A stretch of 42,706 bases of DNA from positions 1 through 42,706 of IMG/VR virus record IMGVR_UViG_3300020119_000141, one strand, 5' to 3'. Below are positions 7,106 through 15,472 of this stretch, in pieces. Source of the DNA: a virus. The notes below the pieces were generated by a model, which saw only the letters and a list, made by a program, of their open reading frames with translations, was not told where the DNA came from and ran no database searches. Position numbers and translations under genes: made by a program. Positions within the stretch are counted from its first letter, which is position 1. The number at the start of each line of letters is the position of its first letter.

Positions 7106-8341
7106 TCACCGCGCCTTCACGAAATGCCGCTGCCGCTGCCATATGGAGCCCTGCCACAGACTGAGCGTGGAGTCAGCGGACTCGATGGAGTAGGAGGCCG
7201 TGCCGTTGCTGCTGTTCGCCGCGTCAGTCGAAACGTAATTATTATACGTGTTGATGTTGGGCGAAGTCCCACCGTCCAAGTATTCCGCCGCGACGTTCTG
7301 GCTCCACTGGTAAATGTATTGGAGTCCGAACTTCACCGGAATCACGTCGGCACTCGCCACGGGATAATTGGTTGAGCCATCGCCGGCCAATGTTGGCGGA
7401 ACGGTCGCATGAGGAATCGCGTTCCCATTCAAAAGCTGTGCTCGCCATGCGTAATAATAGGAACCGTTTCCCGTGTACACATTTGTTCCGTCCCTTGCGG
7501 CGAGGGATTGAAGTATGATCGATGAGCCGGAGTTTGGAGAGTTTCCGATGATGCCCACACGATACCAACCATCGCCGATGGCCGAGACATCAAAATATGC
7601 CGCGTTTTGACTCGTGACGGCTCCAGTGTTCAGGTCGGTCTTGCCCCAAGCGTCGAGGGTTCCGCCCGCACTGAAAATGCCAACGAGCAAATAGGGATTG
7701 GTTCCGGCTTTAACGAAAACCGACGCCGCGACATTGCCCGCAAACAATCCTGCGACCGCACCAGCGCCCCATTGATGCACGGTGTTCGCGTTGGTATCCG
7801 AAATCATGGCGGCGACGTTAATCCCGCCGGCACATACCGGAATTGTGGTCGCGTTGGCGCCGCGGGTTGAACCTGTTCCACCCCAATTAAGCGCAGCCAA
7901 ATTGTCGTAATTCGCTACTCCGTTCGTAAAGGTCGTAAGGTCGCCGACCAAGTAATAATCCTGAATGATTTTCTCCGTCACCGTCTTTGAGACCGGCACG
8001 CGGATGCCGCTCAACCCTGGGAACGTGTAAGCCGTGCTCGAGAAATCATTCCAGCTTGTCGGTAACGTCGAGTAAACGCGCGTCCACTCGATGAGCCCAC
8101 TCGTCTTGTCCTGAAAGTCCACATCGTCGACAAAGTAAACTTGCGGCAGGTTCGGGTGCGGCGTGTTCGCCGCGGGCCTCATATAGTATGCCCGCAGTTG
8201 CTTGAACCGCGCACGGTAGATGATGGCGAGCGGGTTTTGCGGATACGGCCTCGTTGGCTCAAACGCCTGCGTGCATACTTCCTCGCTGAATGCGGGCTGG
8301 CCCGGAGCGGTGAAGAAAAAGAGGGGGGCGGGTGAGGTCAT
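7106..8341 (-). CDS. Tail tip protein with an inserted jelly-roll-like domain
   Basis: The product has 411 residues. The N terminus is rich in aromatic residues and resembles tail-tip proteins. From about residue 170 to 310 there is a carbohydrate-binding-like jelly-roll pattern (SVFVKAGTNPYLLVGI, then GDGWYRVGIIGNS, then YYYAWRAQL) often seen inside phage tail and head-fibre proteins. It starts three bases after the tape-measure stop and ends five bases before the next gene. Adsorption or tail-tip assembly is likely; no enzymatic residues are evident. Confidence 0.7.
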   Translation of the reverse strand: MTSPAPLFFFTAPGQPAFSEEVCTQAFEPTRPYPQNPLAIIYRARFKQLRAYYMRPAANTPHPNLPQVYFVDDVDFQDKTSGLIEWTRVYSTLPTSWNDFSSTAYTFPGLSGIRVPVSKTVTEKIIQDYYLVGDLTTFTNGVANYDNLAALNWGGTGSTRGANATTIPVCAGGINVAAMISDTNANTVHQWGAGAVAGLFAGNVAASVFVKAGTNPYLLVGIFSAGGTLDAWGKTDLNTGAVTSQNAAYFDVSAIGDGWYRVGIIGNSPNSGSSIILQSLAARDGTNVYTGNGSYYYAWRAQLLNGNAIPHATVPPTLAGDGSTNYPVASADVIPVKFGLQYIYQWSQNVAAEYLDGGTSPNINTYNNYVSTDAANSSNGTASYSIESADSTLSLWQGSIWQRQRHFVKAR

Positions 8342-8344
8342 GGC

Positions 8345-9736
8345 TTAGTCGACGTCGACCGGCGCGAGCGAGTTTTTGATTGATTCGAGCAGTTGATTCG
8401 AGCGCACGATCTCCGGTTTGATGCTGGTTGCGTCCGCGACGTTCTTCGGCGTCACGCCGGCACTCGCGGCGCTCAACCTGTTCGCCACCGTTGCCTCGTC
8501 TCCGATGGCCGAGTCAATGAAGCGTCCAGCGTCGCCGCCTGCCCCCGTCAGGATTCCACGGCGAGCCCGTTCGCGGAATTGCTGCGCCCGGCGCGCCAGC
8601 CTCTCGGTCTCGCTCAGTGGCCGCGCCCGACCGTTGGCGAATGTGCGGCCCTCTGCTGCTTGGCCGGTCAGGTCTTGATTGACGTCGAGCAACCGTTGAC
8701 GGAGTTGCTGCTGCGCAAGGTCGGTAACGCCGCGGTGTTTTTCTTCCGCAAGCCGCGCCTCGCGCGCTGACTCCGGCGTCCCAAACTTTTCCTCCGCAAT
8801 CGTGATGCGCTTCAACCGGAACGCCTCCACGTCGGCGAGCTTTGTTTCGCTCGCAAGCCCTTTGCTCCGGAGATCGTTTATCTGCTCAACGGAGGTTTTC
8901 TCGGCATTGTAGTGACGAGTCTGACGGTTGAGGTCGCGTTCGATTAGCGCGTTGGCATCGTGCTGCTTTTGGATTTCGCCGTTCAACTTGGCGATAGCGG
9001 TTTCGCTTTTCTCCAATTCTTCGGGCGCTACCAAGCTGACCGCGCCCTGCGCGCCTGTGGTCAAAAAGTTGCGCCGCTGTTCCTCAAACTGCTTTTGCCG
9101 TTCGAGGTCTTTCAGTGTCCCTTGGCCCTGTGTCAGCTGACCGCGCAGTCCCCCGACCGTCGCAAATCGTGACCGCAAGCTTGCGAGACCTTCGGCGTTG
9201 CCCGCGCCCTGCGCATCCGATACTCGCACGCGAGATTCATTGTAGGCAATGACCCGCTGGAGCCCGAAGGCGATTGCTCCGCCAATGGCACGGAAAGCCA
9301 GTTGCCCGATGCCTAAACCACTTCGCCCTTGTGACTCTTCGCCGGCCGCGGCTCCAGCAGCAGTGCCGGCCCCGAGATTATCCGACGCCTGCTGCTTCCT
9401 TAGAATCGCCAGCTTGGCCCGCTCCTTGTCGAAATCCAACTGGAGTTTCTTTTGCCGCGTCGTCCCCGTTTCGGCCCGTGAAATCTGATACGACAGCGCC
9501 GCCAGCCGCTCCGTCGTGATTTTGATTTTGCCGACGGTGTTCGCTTCCTCGAAAGCAACCTTCCGCCGAAACTCCAACAGCCCGCGCGAACTCGTCACCT
9601 TGTCGATCCGCGACAAACTTTTCTCCATCGCCTTGCCTGCCGTCTCGGCCATTGCCGTGGCCTGCACAAACGAAGCGCGCAGCGGACTGGTATCGCCGCC
9701 GATTTTGAAACGAACCTCGTTTGAAAAGCCGCCCAT
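8345..9736 (-). CDS. Tape measure protein (short)
   Basis: The product has 463 residues from the ATG at 9736, which shares a base with the upstream stop (TGATG). It is Ala/Arg/Glu/Gln-rich and mostly helical, with long coiled-coil stretches and a Gly/Ala hydrophobic segment near residues 125-160 (GIGQLAFRAIGGAIAFGL). The N terminus MGGFSNEVRFKIGGDTSPL resembles the opening of siphovirus tape measures. Following the tail tube and a chaperone-position gene supports the call. The length is small for this family and predicts a short tail, roughly 70 nm at 1.5 angstrom per residue. Confidence 0.8.
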   Translation of the reverse strand: MGGFSNEVRFKIGGDTSPLRASFVQATAMAETAGKAMEKSLSRIDKVTSSRGLLEFRRKVAFEEANTVGKIKITTERLAALSYQISRAETGTTRQKKLQLDFDKERAKLAILRKQQASDNLGAGTAAGAAAGEESQGRSGLGIGQLAFRAIGGAIAFGLQRVIAYNESRVRVSDAQGAGNAEGLASLRSRFATVGGLRGQLTQGQGTLKDLERQKQFEEQRRNFLTTGAQGAVSLVAPEELEKSETAIAKLNGEIQKQHDANALIERDLNRQTRHYNAEKTSVEQINDLRSKGLASETKLADVEAFRLKRITIAEEKFGTPESAREARLAEEKHRGVTDLAQQQLRQRLLDVNQDLTGQAAEGRTFANGRARPLSETERLARRAQQFRERARRGILTGAGGDAGRFIDSAIGDEATVANRLSAASAGVTPKNVADATSIKPEIVRSNQLLESIKNSLAPVDVD

Positions 9737-10470
9737 CAGCCTGCCTTCTGTTTGTTGCGTCGCTCCTGCATGATGTTGTTCACTTCTTCCAAGCACCTTG
9801 AGCGGTAGCTGTCAAAGGACGTTGCAGCCGCTTCCCCGGTCTTTCGCTCTACGGCGCTGCGCTGGTATTGGAGTAGCCGCGGAATCGGCGTATCCGCGAG
9901 CAAACGACCGCTCATGGGGTCCACCGCCCCGAGTGTTCCTGCGACGTTCACCATCAGCGGCGCGAGGCAGTAAACCCCGGACGGCTTCCGCTCCTTCGCC
10001 TGCCCTCCCGCGATGTCGGGCGGTTCGTCGGCCGGCGTGTCCAGCCACAGCCGATCGAGATAGTGGTACACCTCCGACACGTCCGCCTCGAAGTCCGTCC
10101 GCTGCGCTACCCTCTGAGAACATCGGCCCTTGCGCCAGTGGTTCCGCCAGGAGCGCGAGCCGTCGTTCTGCACGTTGAGCGTCCAAAGGATGAACGCCAG
10201 ATCGTCCGCCGTCGGCTCCGTCGCACACACAAAGGCGTTCTCGAATCCGTCCAACATCAGCAGGTCGCGTGGCGTCATCAACCGCAACTCCTCCTCGCAG
10301 ACCGTGAACGTAACCCCGTCCGCAAAAGCATCAGCCCGCCTCGCCGCTTCCTTCGCCGCAACCTCCGCAATCTCCGGGCCGTATTTAGTATGCCACAGCC
10401 AGCCGAACAATTCATTCGGCCCCATCGTTTCGGGGTCCGGCTGTGGGATTACTTCGGCGGTGTCGTTCAT
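9736..10470 (-). CDS. Protein in the tail-assembly-chaperone position
   Basis: The product has 244 residues from the ATG at 10470. An upstream GTG-type extension would read through a terminator hairpin and was rejected. The sequence is Glu/Asp/Ala-rich with a WLWHTKYGPEIAE segment and a basic Arg/Lys C terminus (QERRNKQKAG). It lies between the tail-tube gene and the tape measure, where siphoviruses encode tail assembly chaperones. No slippery heptamer or second overlapping frame was seen, so the usual frameshifted partner is absent. The function is inferred from position. Confidence 0.6.
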   Translation of the reverse strand: MNDTAEVIPQPDPETMGPNELFGWLWHTKYGPEIAEVAAKEAARRADAFADGVTFTVCEEELRLMTPRDLLMLDGFENAFVCATEPTADDLAFILWTLNVQNDGSRSWRNHWRKGRCSQRVAQRTDFEADVSEVYHYLDRLWLDTPADEPPDIAGGQAKERKPSGVYCLAPLMVNVAGTLGAVDPMSGRLLADTPIPRLLQYQRSAVERKTGEAAATSFDSYRSRCLEEVNNIMQERRNKQKAG

Positions 10471-10474
10471 CGGG

Positions 10475-10516
10475 TAAAAAAAGGGCGCCGCCTCGGTCCA
10501 GCTTCCGAGCGGCGCC
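10475..10516 (-). terminator. Terminator after the tail-tube gene
   Basis: GGCGCCG-CCTCGG (10484-10496) pairs with CCGAG-CGGCGCC (10505-10516). On the minus strand the stem is followed by a run of seven T before the ATG of the chaperone-position gene. It would reduce expression of the tape measure and tail-tip genes relative to the abundant tail-tube protein. Confidence 0.8.
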
Positions 10517-10538
10517 ATCTAATCACTTCCCCAAAAAA

Positions 10539-10931
10539 TCAAATCTTCTCGGTCGCTGCGGCTTCGATCTTCCAGAAATCCCGCTGGCGCTTTGGCTCGC
10601 CGATTTCATCGAAGGCATACGTTACGTTGACGGTGGCCGGCGTGCCGTTCGTGCTTGTGGTGATTTGCGACAGGATGAACTCGTCGCCCGTGTCCGGGTG
10701 GGCCGTGACATTCGTTGCCAGTTGCAGTGTTCCGCGCCACGTCCGGCGCTCCTGAAAACCGATCCAGCCGTTCGGCGCCCCCAACTCCGTTTCGCGCGGG
10801 GTCTTTGCCAGCGTGCGCGTCGGCGTCGATTCCTCGGCGATGAAGGCCACTCCGTTCGCGTTGCCGGTCGTCGGAGTCAGGATGATTGAGCCGTAACCGT
10901 AATTCGGTGCAACGAGGTAAGGAATTGCCAT
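10539..10931 (-). CDS. Putative major tail (tube) protein
   Basis: The product has 130 residues and is beta-rich (YGSIILTPTTGNANGVAF, then ATVNVTYAFDEIG). A single tube-sized gene before the tape measure, followed by a strong terminator, fits a highly expressed tail-tube subunit. It has its own 73-base upstream gap with a palindromic element (10965-10980) and a leader without a Shine-Dalgarno site. No family signature was recognised, so the assignment depends on order and size. Confidence 0.6.
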   Translation of the reverse strand: MAIPYLVAPNYGYGSIILTPTTGNANGVAFIAEESTPTRTLAKTPRETELGAPNGWIGFQERRTWRGTLQLATNVTAHPDTGDEFILSQITTSTNGTPATVNVTYAFDEIGEPKRQRDFWKIEAAATEKI

Positions 10932-10964
10932 GTGAGGGATTGGTTAACCGTCTGCCGAACCAAT

Positions 10965-10980
10965 CGGAAAAATCCCTACG
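10965..10980. promoter_or_regulatory. GGGAAATTTCCC-type element, copy C
   Basis: CGGAAAAATCCCTACG lies in the gap before the tail-tube gene. The following plus-strand bases (GCCTCGCAAGCC, then CCCTAC) resemble those after copy B at 22039 (GCCTTGTAAACG, then CCCTAC), so the similarity extends over roughly 40 bases. Confidence 0.45.
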
Positions 10981-11004
10981 CCTCGCAAGCCAAAACCGGA
11001 AGCC

Positions 11005-11499
11005 CTACCCGTCCACGTAAAGTTCGGGCGGTAGCCAAATCTCGATTTGAAAGCGCACTTCGGTCCGGTCGGTCCGCGTGGTGAGGTCAACCGAGTAGGT
11101 GTCGCCTTGGTCGATCAGGTCGACGACTTGGTAGCCGCTGACGCTCCCCGGAATCAGCTTTTGCGTCGTAATCGACATCAGGTAGCGAAACCGCCCGATG
11201 GCCTCGGCGTGTTTGGAGTCCGGGCCGGTTTGCGTGAGGGTGTGCCGCTGCGAAACGATTGTCGCGCTGACGAAGCCTCTCCGGTGGGCATAATACCACT
11301 TTCCTGCCGCATTACAGGCCATCTGGTCGCTGGCCCGGATGAATCCGCCCGCTCGCACCTCGCATCGGCTCTTATCCATCGGAATCGTGTCCCGCGGGCC
11401 AAAGGCGGGGAATGGGAAGTCTTGCCCGTCGGCCTTGATTATTTCGACGACTCCCGCCGCCACGTTGTCCCCCAGCTTTTCTTGGGTGGTGATGCTCAC
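11005..11499 (-). CDS. Putative tail completion/terminator protein
   Basis: The product has 164 residues, alpha/beta, ending QIEIWLPPELYVDG. It contains FRYLMSITTQ and a beta-rich C-terminal half (YSVDLTTRTDRTEVRFQIEI), resembling the shape of siphovirus tail-terminator proteins. It sits between a gp10-like connector gene and the tail-tube gene, the normal location for a tail terminator. The start is the ATG at 11499, 22 bases after the preceding stop. Recognition is by position and general pattern only. Confidence 0.5.
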   Translation of the reverse strand: MSITTQEKLGDNVAAGVVEIIKADGQDFPFPAFGPRDTIPMDKSRCEVRAGGFIRASDQMACNAAGKWYYAHRRGFVSATIVSQRHTLTQTGPDSKHAEAIGRFRYLMSITTQKLIPGSVSGYQVVDLIDQGDTYSVDLTTRTDRTEVRFQIEIWLPPELYVDG

Positions 11500-11521
11500 G
11501 AGTTGGGACCGTGGCTGATTC

Positions 11522-12301
11522 TCATCGCACCTGCAAATACGGAAACGACCGCGCCACGTTTTGCGCCCCGAGCCCCAGCTTGTCGTTGAGCGCCGCCGCC
11601 ATCAGTTCAGTGCGCTCGCTCACGACCTGCACCAGCGCCGAATCAATCTTCGCCGCGTGCAGGTTCGGGTAGCGATTAATCAGCTCGATGGAAAACTGCG
11701 TGCCGTTCTTCTGCCTCACGCCAAAACCGTTTTGATAGCTCTGCCCGTCCGACGCGACGGCACCGCGCGCCTTTACAATGTCTGCCGCGGGTAAGCCTCC
11801 AGCGAACCGCTCGAGCGCAATTCCGAGCATGTCGCCAATCTGAATGATGGACTGCCGCGCGAGCCCGATTGTCCGCTTTGCCATCGCAATGACGCCCGCT
11901 TCGCCCTGGTAGAGTTTCACGCTATCTTGCGCCGCGCCCCATTCGCCGGTCGCGAGCTTCTGTTTCGTCGGCGTGAAGGCTCCCGCGTTGTGCGCCACGA
12001 CGCCCGCGAGATGATATTTGCCGCGCCGCGTCTTCACCCACACCCGCCCCTCCGGTCCGCGCACGCCGCTGTTGATGGTCTCGGCTCCCTTGGTCAGCCC
12101 GAGCTTGTTCAGCACGCGGTTCCGGCTGCGCTTCTCCGCTTGCTCCTGCGTCTGCGCGTTCACGAGTGCGGCCCAGCCACTCAGGATTTGCGCCGATTCG
12201 CCTTCAGCCCACTGCTCAACGGAGACCCCCGCGGCCTGCGTGAGCGCAAAGCCTGCCTCGGTGAATTTGCGCAGCTCGCCGGAATCAAAGCCTGATTTCA
12301 T
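11522..12301 (-). CDS. Head-tail connector or minor virion protein (gp10-like position)
   Basis: The product has 259 residues from the ATG at 12301, which overlaps the previous stop by ATGA. It is helical and Ala/Gln/Gly-rich with a basic middle segment containing RGPEGRVWVKTRRGKYH and a C terminus ending ARSFPYLQVR. Its place before the putative tail terminator corresponds to HK97 gp10-type neck proteins, but it is longer than those and no clear motif was seen. Confidence 0.5.
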   Translation of the reverse strand: MKSGFDSGELRKFTEAGFALTQAAGVSVEQWAEGESAQILSGWAALVNAQTQEQAEKRSRNRVLNKLGLTKGAETINSGVRGPEGRVWVKTRRGKYHLAGVVAHNAGAFTPTKQKLATGEWGAAQDSVKLYQGEAGVIAMAKRTIGLARQSIIQIGDMLGIALERFAGGLPAADIVKARGAVASDGQSYQNGFGVRQKNGTQFSIELINRYPNLHAAKIDSALVQVVSERTELMAAALNDKLGLGAQNVARSFPYLQVR

Positions 12302-12435
12302 TCGTCGTCGTTGTCGAACGAGCCGAACAGCGAAAGAAGCACGAGGCAAGCGACAGCCTGAATTGCCAACATAGCGAACACGCCGAGAAGAAAAGAACCC
12401 CAATTTACCGCGCCGATGATGACGCCGAAGTTCAT
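12298..12435 (-). CDS. Small single-pass membrane protein
   Basis: The product has 45 residues. One long hydrophobic helix (about 5-37, with GSFLLGVFAMLAIQAVACLVLL) is followed by an acidic tail (FDNDDE). Start and stop overlap neighbours by ATGA, which supports a real gene despite its size. A membrane protein inside the connector genes is unusual; the function is unknown. Confidence 0.6.
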   Translation of the reverse strand: MNFGVIIGAVNWGSFLLGVFAMLAIQAVACLVLLSLFGSFDNDDE

Positions 12436-12749
12436 TCGCTCGCCTCGCAGGTCATGGTGAAGTTCGCGTTGTCCGCCACACACCCGGTCAAAACCCACTT
12501 CCCGGCGAACGGGCCCTCCAACACCTGAACGATCTCGGAAGTCTTGGGTGAGGGTGGCCGCGTGAAGTTCGCCACCGGCTCCACGATGATAATTCCGTCC
12601 TTCGCCACCATTCCGGGCTCCGTCAGGTCAACATCGCCGCCCGTCGCCTTGATAACGCCCTTGTGTTCATCGTTGGTCAGCGTGTAGCGCGTCGCCATCG
12701 GTTCGGCACCTTCGTTGAAGCCTGCGGCAAATTCTTCGGCGAGGTTCAT
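12432..12749 (-). CDS. Putative head-tail joining protein
   Basis: The product has 105 residues from the ATG at 12749 (MNLAEEFAAGFNEGAEP). The C-terminal half is beta-rich (GKWVLTGCVADNANFTMTCE). Small beta proteins at this position in siphoviruses are often lambda FII-like joining proteins, and size and order agree. No diagnostic motif is present. Both ends overlap neighbours by four bases. Confidence 0.5.
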   Translation of the reverse strand: MNLAEEFAAGFNEGAEPMATRYTLTNDEHKGVIKATGGDVDLTEPGMVAKDGIIIVEPVANFTRPPSPKTSEIVQVLEGPFAGKWVLTGCVADNANFTMTCEASE

Positions 12750-12919
12750 CGGTTGTAATTGACCAAGCACACCGCTTTTTCTGGTGCCTCTGGATAGCCC
12801 AATATTGCGATGGTCTCGTCGTCCAAAAACTCCTTGTCGACGATGCGAAATGGCATCCCAAGCAATTCGCCAGCGGGCTTTGAGTGCTCCATCGCGAGCC
12901 TTATTTCATCCGTGGTCAC
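12746..12919 (-). CDS. Small hypothetical protein in the connector block
   Basis: The product has 57 residues when started at the GTG at 12919, which overlaps the preceding stop as GTGA. A GTG at 12943 would add eight residues. It contains GELLGMPFRIVDKEFLDDE and ends LVNYNR. It is not recognised. The overlaps on both sides are the main evidence that it is expressed. Confidence 0.55.
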   Translation of the reverse strand: MTTDEIRLAMEHSKPAGELLGMPFRIVDKEFLDDETIAILGYPEAPEKAVCLVNYNR

Positions 12920-13083
12920 GGCGTCCCCCTCAATTTGCACCACTCAACTAAAAAGCAAAACAATGCTCCAGCAGTGAGCGCAACACCAAGCGCCCCGCGG
13001 CCGTCGAAAAATGAAACGGCCGCGGCTGCGCAAAGAACTACTCCGAGGGCGCACGCATCACCGGCAGAAAGTTTGGCGTTCAC
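12916..13083 (-). CDS. Small membrane protein, GTG start
   Basis: The product has 55 residues (VNAKLSAGDACALGVVLC at the N terminus), with two hydrophobic segments (about 11-25 and 31-47) and a short basic end (KLRGTP). The GTG at 13083 overlaps the stop of the glycosyltransferase-FkbM gene as GTGA, and the stop overlaps the next GTG the same way. A two-helix membrane protein directly downstream of sugar and methyl transferases could help place substrates at the membrane, but this is speculation. Confidence 0.55.
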   Translation of the reverse strand: MNAKLSAGDACALGVVLCAAAAVSFFDGRGALGVALTAGALFCFLVEWCKLRGTP

Positions 13084-14570
13084 GGCGTCCCCCTCCGCAG
13101 AAACTTGATGACACCCGTGTTCTCCTTCGCAAACGACTGCCGGTTGTGCCGGAAGTGCGTCGGCGCCAAAAGCGTCTCGATGAAATACGCCGTCAATTCG
13201 TCGTAGTATTTGATCATGATGGCGTCAAAGTCGCCCAGCCGCCCGACTGCGCTCAGGGCTTCGACTATTTCGCGCTCCATCCCCGCGGCGTCAATCTTGA
13301 TGACGCGCGCCGACGGCAAGCCCTCAACGTCCTTCGCCCGCACTTCGCCCGCGTAAACCGTCGGTTTCAGGCCGTGCTTTTCGCCGATGGCGTTCGCCGT
13401 GCAGTTCAGCGACTCCATCAGCTTAGGATTCGCCTCGTAACAGTGAATCGGGCACTTCGGCCAACGCTTGCTCGCCCAGCGTGCGAAGCCTCCAACGTCC
13501 GCCCCAATGTCGATCACGTCGAACGGTTTTCCTTCCTCCGCGTAGTAGGGCACGTCGTAGCAACCGGCCAGAACGTCGCCTTGGTGCAAGTCGCCCACCG
13601 GGTATTCCCGCGGCCAGTGCCGCACCCCGACTTCCCGATGTCCACCCATCAGTCCCGGCGTCTTCTGTCCCGAGGCAATGAAGGTCCGAACGTGGTCGGG
13701 GTGGATGTGGTAGCGGTGGACAACGATGTCCACGACTTCCTCGTCCGTGAGCGTGAATTGCAGCGGATAGACGATTTTGCCGATGTGCCGAAGTTGGCTT
13801 TTGGTATCGACCCAAATGTCCCAGCCGTCGGCGCGTGCCTTCTCACAGAATTTCCAATCTTCCGACAAGTAGCGCCCTCCCTCCGCGTGCATCGGAAACA
13901 AATCCCACCGCACCGCATCCGGTGAAGGGTCTCCCCGATATTCAATCTCCGGGTGCTTCGCGATGAAGTCTTTCAGCATCTCGCGCGTGATTGCCATGGC
14001 TCCGGTCCCCGCGTGCTTGACCTTCAAATACCCGTCAGCGTCGGGAATTTCGCCGGGCAAATAGTTCACGACCCAATCAAGCGTCGGCTGTTTCTTCGGA
14101 TACAGCGCGCAGACGATCCCGCGCTTCCCCGAGCGCATCCCATCGACGACCGCGGGCAACGCCTGCGCCAGCGTGTCCGCGAGAGTAACCGGCGTCACTG
14201 CGTCGGCGAACGGCGCCAGGACCGTCCGCTCAAAGTGCCGCGGCTCGACGATGATGTCGTTGTCCAAAAACCACAGGACGTCGCAGTCTCCCTCGAGGAA
14301 CGCCGCCGCGAGATTGTTCCGAGCCCGCGCCACCCCGTCGTTCATCATGTAGCGGACGACCAACTCCGCGTTGCACGACCGCCCGATGTTGCGGACTGAT
14401 TCGCTCGTGTGCGCCTCGCTCTGCCAGTCTCGGGTGCAGAGAGCGACGAAGACTTTCAGCGGTCGCTTGACGACTTCGGGCGCTGGAATTGCCGCAATGC
14501 CGTCGTTCGGCGTGCCGAATGCGTGGACGGGCGGGGAGAGTTTGTCGGAATCGGGAAGTGTTTCGGTCAT
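13080..14570 (-). CDS. Glycosyltransferase fused to an FkbM-type methyltransferase
   Basis: The product has 496 residues from the ATG at 14570. Residues about 35-330 form a GT-A-like glycosyltransferase domain, with VLWFLDNDII near 98-107 (DND as the metal-binding DXD-type motif) and SEDWKFCEKAR. Residues about 350-496 form a SAM methyltransferase: VIDIGADVGGFARW (352-365) is the SAM-binding loop, and IKIDAAGMEREIVEAL near 424 matches the FkbM signature. A TTG at 14732 overlaps the preceding stop as TTGA and would add 54 low-complexity residues. The product probably adds an O-methylated sugar; the acceptor is unknown. Confidence 0.8.
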   Translation of the reverse strand: MTETLPDSDKLSPPVHAFGTPNDGIAAIPAPEVVKRPLKVFVALCTRDWQSEAHTSESVRNIGRSCNAELVVRYMMNDGVARARNNLAAAFLEGDCDVLWFLDNDIIVEPRHFERTVLAPFADAVTPVTLADTLAQALPAVVDGMRSGKRGIVCALYPKKQPTLDWVVNYLPGEIPDADGYLKVKHAGTGAMAITREMLKDFIAKHPEIEYRGDPSPDAVRWDLFPMHAEGGRYLSEDWKFCEKARADGWDIWVDTKSQLRHIGKIVYPLQFTLTDEEVVDIVVHRYHIHPDHVRTFIASGQKTPGLMGGHREVGVRHWPREYPVGDLHQGDVLAGCYDVPYYAEEGKPFDVIDIGADVGGFARWASKRWPKCPIHCYEANPKLMESLNCTANAIGEKHGLKPTVYAGEVRAKDVEGLPSARVIKIDAAGMEREIVEALSAVGRLGDFDAIMIKYYDELTAYFIETLLAPTHFRHNRQSFAKENTGVIKFLRRGTP

Positions 14571-14728
14571 TGGGATTGAAGTTGGGCGAGATAAATCATT
14601 TACTCCCGTCCGTGCTGACTGAACACCGGAAGGAAGTTTTGCGTAAGTGGAAAGTGTCGATTCTCCGGCGTTTCGCGAGGCGTGGGCGTTGTCGAATCTA
14701 CAGCCGCTTTGGAAGCGCGATAACTTAG

Positions 14729-15472
14729 TCAAGCAAGCCCGTTGGTGCGGATGATGGAAGCCGTGAATTCACACATTTCCTGCGGCGTTGCTTGCATATG
14801 AACCCATTCTCCATCTTTCCGAATCACGGCGAATTCGGCTGTCAGCCCTCGCCAAATGCTGACGCCACCGGCTTCTAGTGAAGCGCAAACCAGTGACTCA
14901 GGATGGAACGGACACCCCGCCTCAAGCAATGATGGAATTCGATCATAGGTCTCGAAATAGTGCCGTGCGGCAGACGTGCCAAGGATCGCAAACCTATCAT
15001 TCACCCCGCCGTAATTACCGAACCACGGAGTGAAAGCGTCGTAGGCGCCCGCCGGCCTCATGTATTTGAAGCGGTGGAAATTCAAATCCGGCCGGCAGCG
15101 CACGAACACTTCGCACTCGCCCGCCCCGTTTTCGACGGCGAACTTGTAGGCCCGCGAAAGGTGCCACAGTTGCCGCATGATGCCCTGCAACGGCCCGACT
15201 CCGGGTGTCTGTGTCGGCGTGATGCTGTAAGGCGCATGGAGCGTGTGAATCATCGGCGGCTCCGATAGCGTCGGCTGCTCGACAACCTCGATATGCACGG
15301 GCGCGGCCGGATACTTCACCCGCAGCATTTCCACCGAGGAAGCATCCGCGTCCTTCGCCACCGAGCAAAAGAAGTTCGGGTTTTCAAGCTTGGAGAATAC
15401 GGCCCAAGCGAGGTTCGGGAGGCAGCGCGCAAAAGAACGAGCTTGGCCGCTGATGATGACGGCGGTTTTCAT
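14729..15472 (-). CDS. Glycosyltransferase-like protein
   Basis: The product has 247 residues. The N terminus MKTAVIISGQARSFA and the motif VFVRCRPDLNF (R125, R127, D129) resemble a family of small GT-A-like enzymes, often viral, that open with a strand-loop and use an R-x-R-x-D pattern. Residues 150-215 contain NDRFAILGTSAA, then CPFHPESLV. It starts by ATGA overlap with a small gene and precedes the fused glycosyltransferase-FkbM gene. Transfer of a sugar to a virion or host glycan is inferred from the pairing of enzymes. Confidence 0.65.
   Translation of the reverse strand: MKTAVIISGQARSFARCLPNLAWAVFSKLENPNFFCSVAKDADASSVEMLRVKYPAAPVHIEVVEQPTLSEPPMIHTLHAPYSITPTQTPGVGPLQGIMRQLWHLSRAYKFAVENGAGECEVFVRCRPDLNFHRFKYMRPAGAYDAFTPWFGNYGGVNDRFAILGTSAARHYFETYDRIPSLLEAGCPFHPESLVCASLEAGGVSIWRGLTAEFAVIRKDGEWVHMQATPQEMCEFTASIIRTNGLA

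Noticed and set aside
10471-10518. N-terminal extension of the chaperone-position gene to 10518
   Set aside because: The extension coincides exactly with a GC-rich terminator hairpin and its T run.
10063-10755. Long plus-strand ORFs opposite structural genes (also 13011-13925, 22446-23405, 26856-27809)
   Set aside because: They are shadows of minus-strand genes: Arg/His-rich, without domains or start signals, and fully overlapped by well-supported genes.
9736-10931. A -1 frameshifted tail assembly chaperone pair
   Set aside because: No second overlapping frame and no slippery heptamer were seen between the tail-tube and tape-measure genes.
14571-14728. TTG-started N-terminal extension of the glycosyltransferase-FkbM gene
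   Set aside because: It would keep the overlap pattern (TTGA), but the added 54 residues look unlike a folded domain; kept only as an alternative start.
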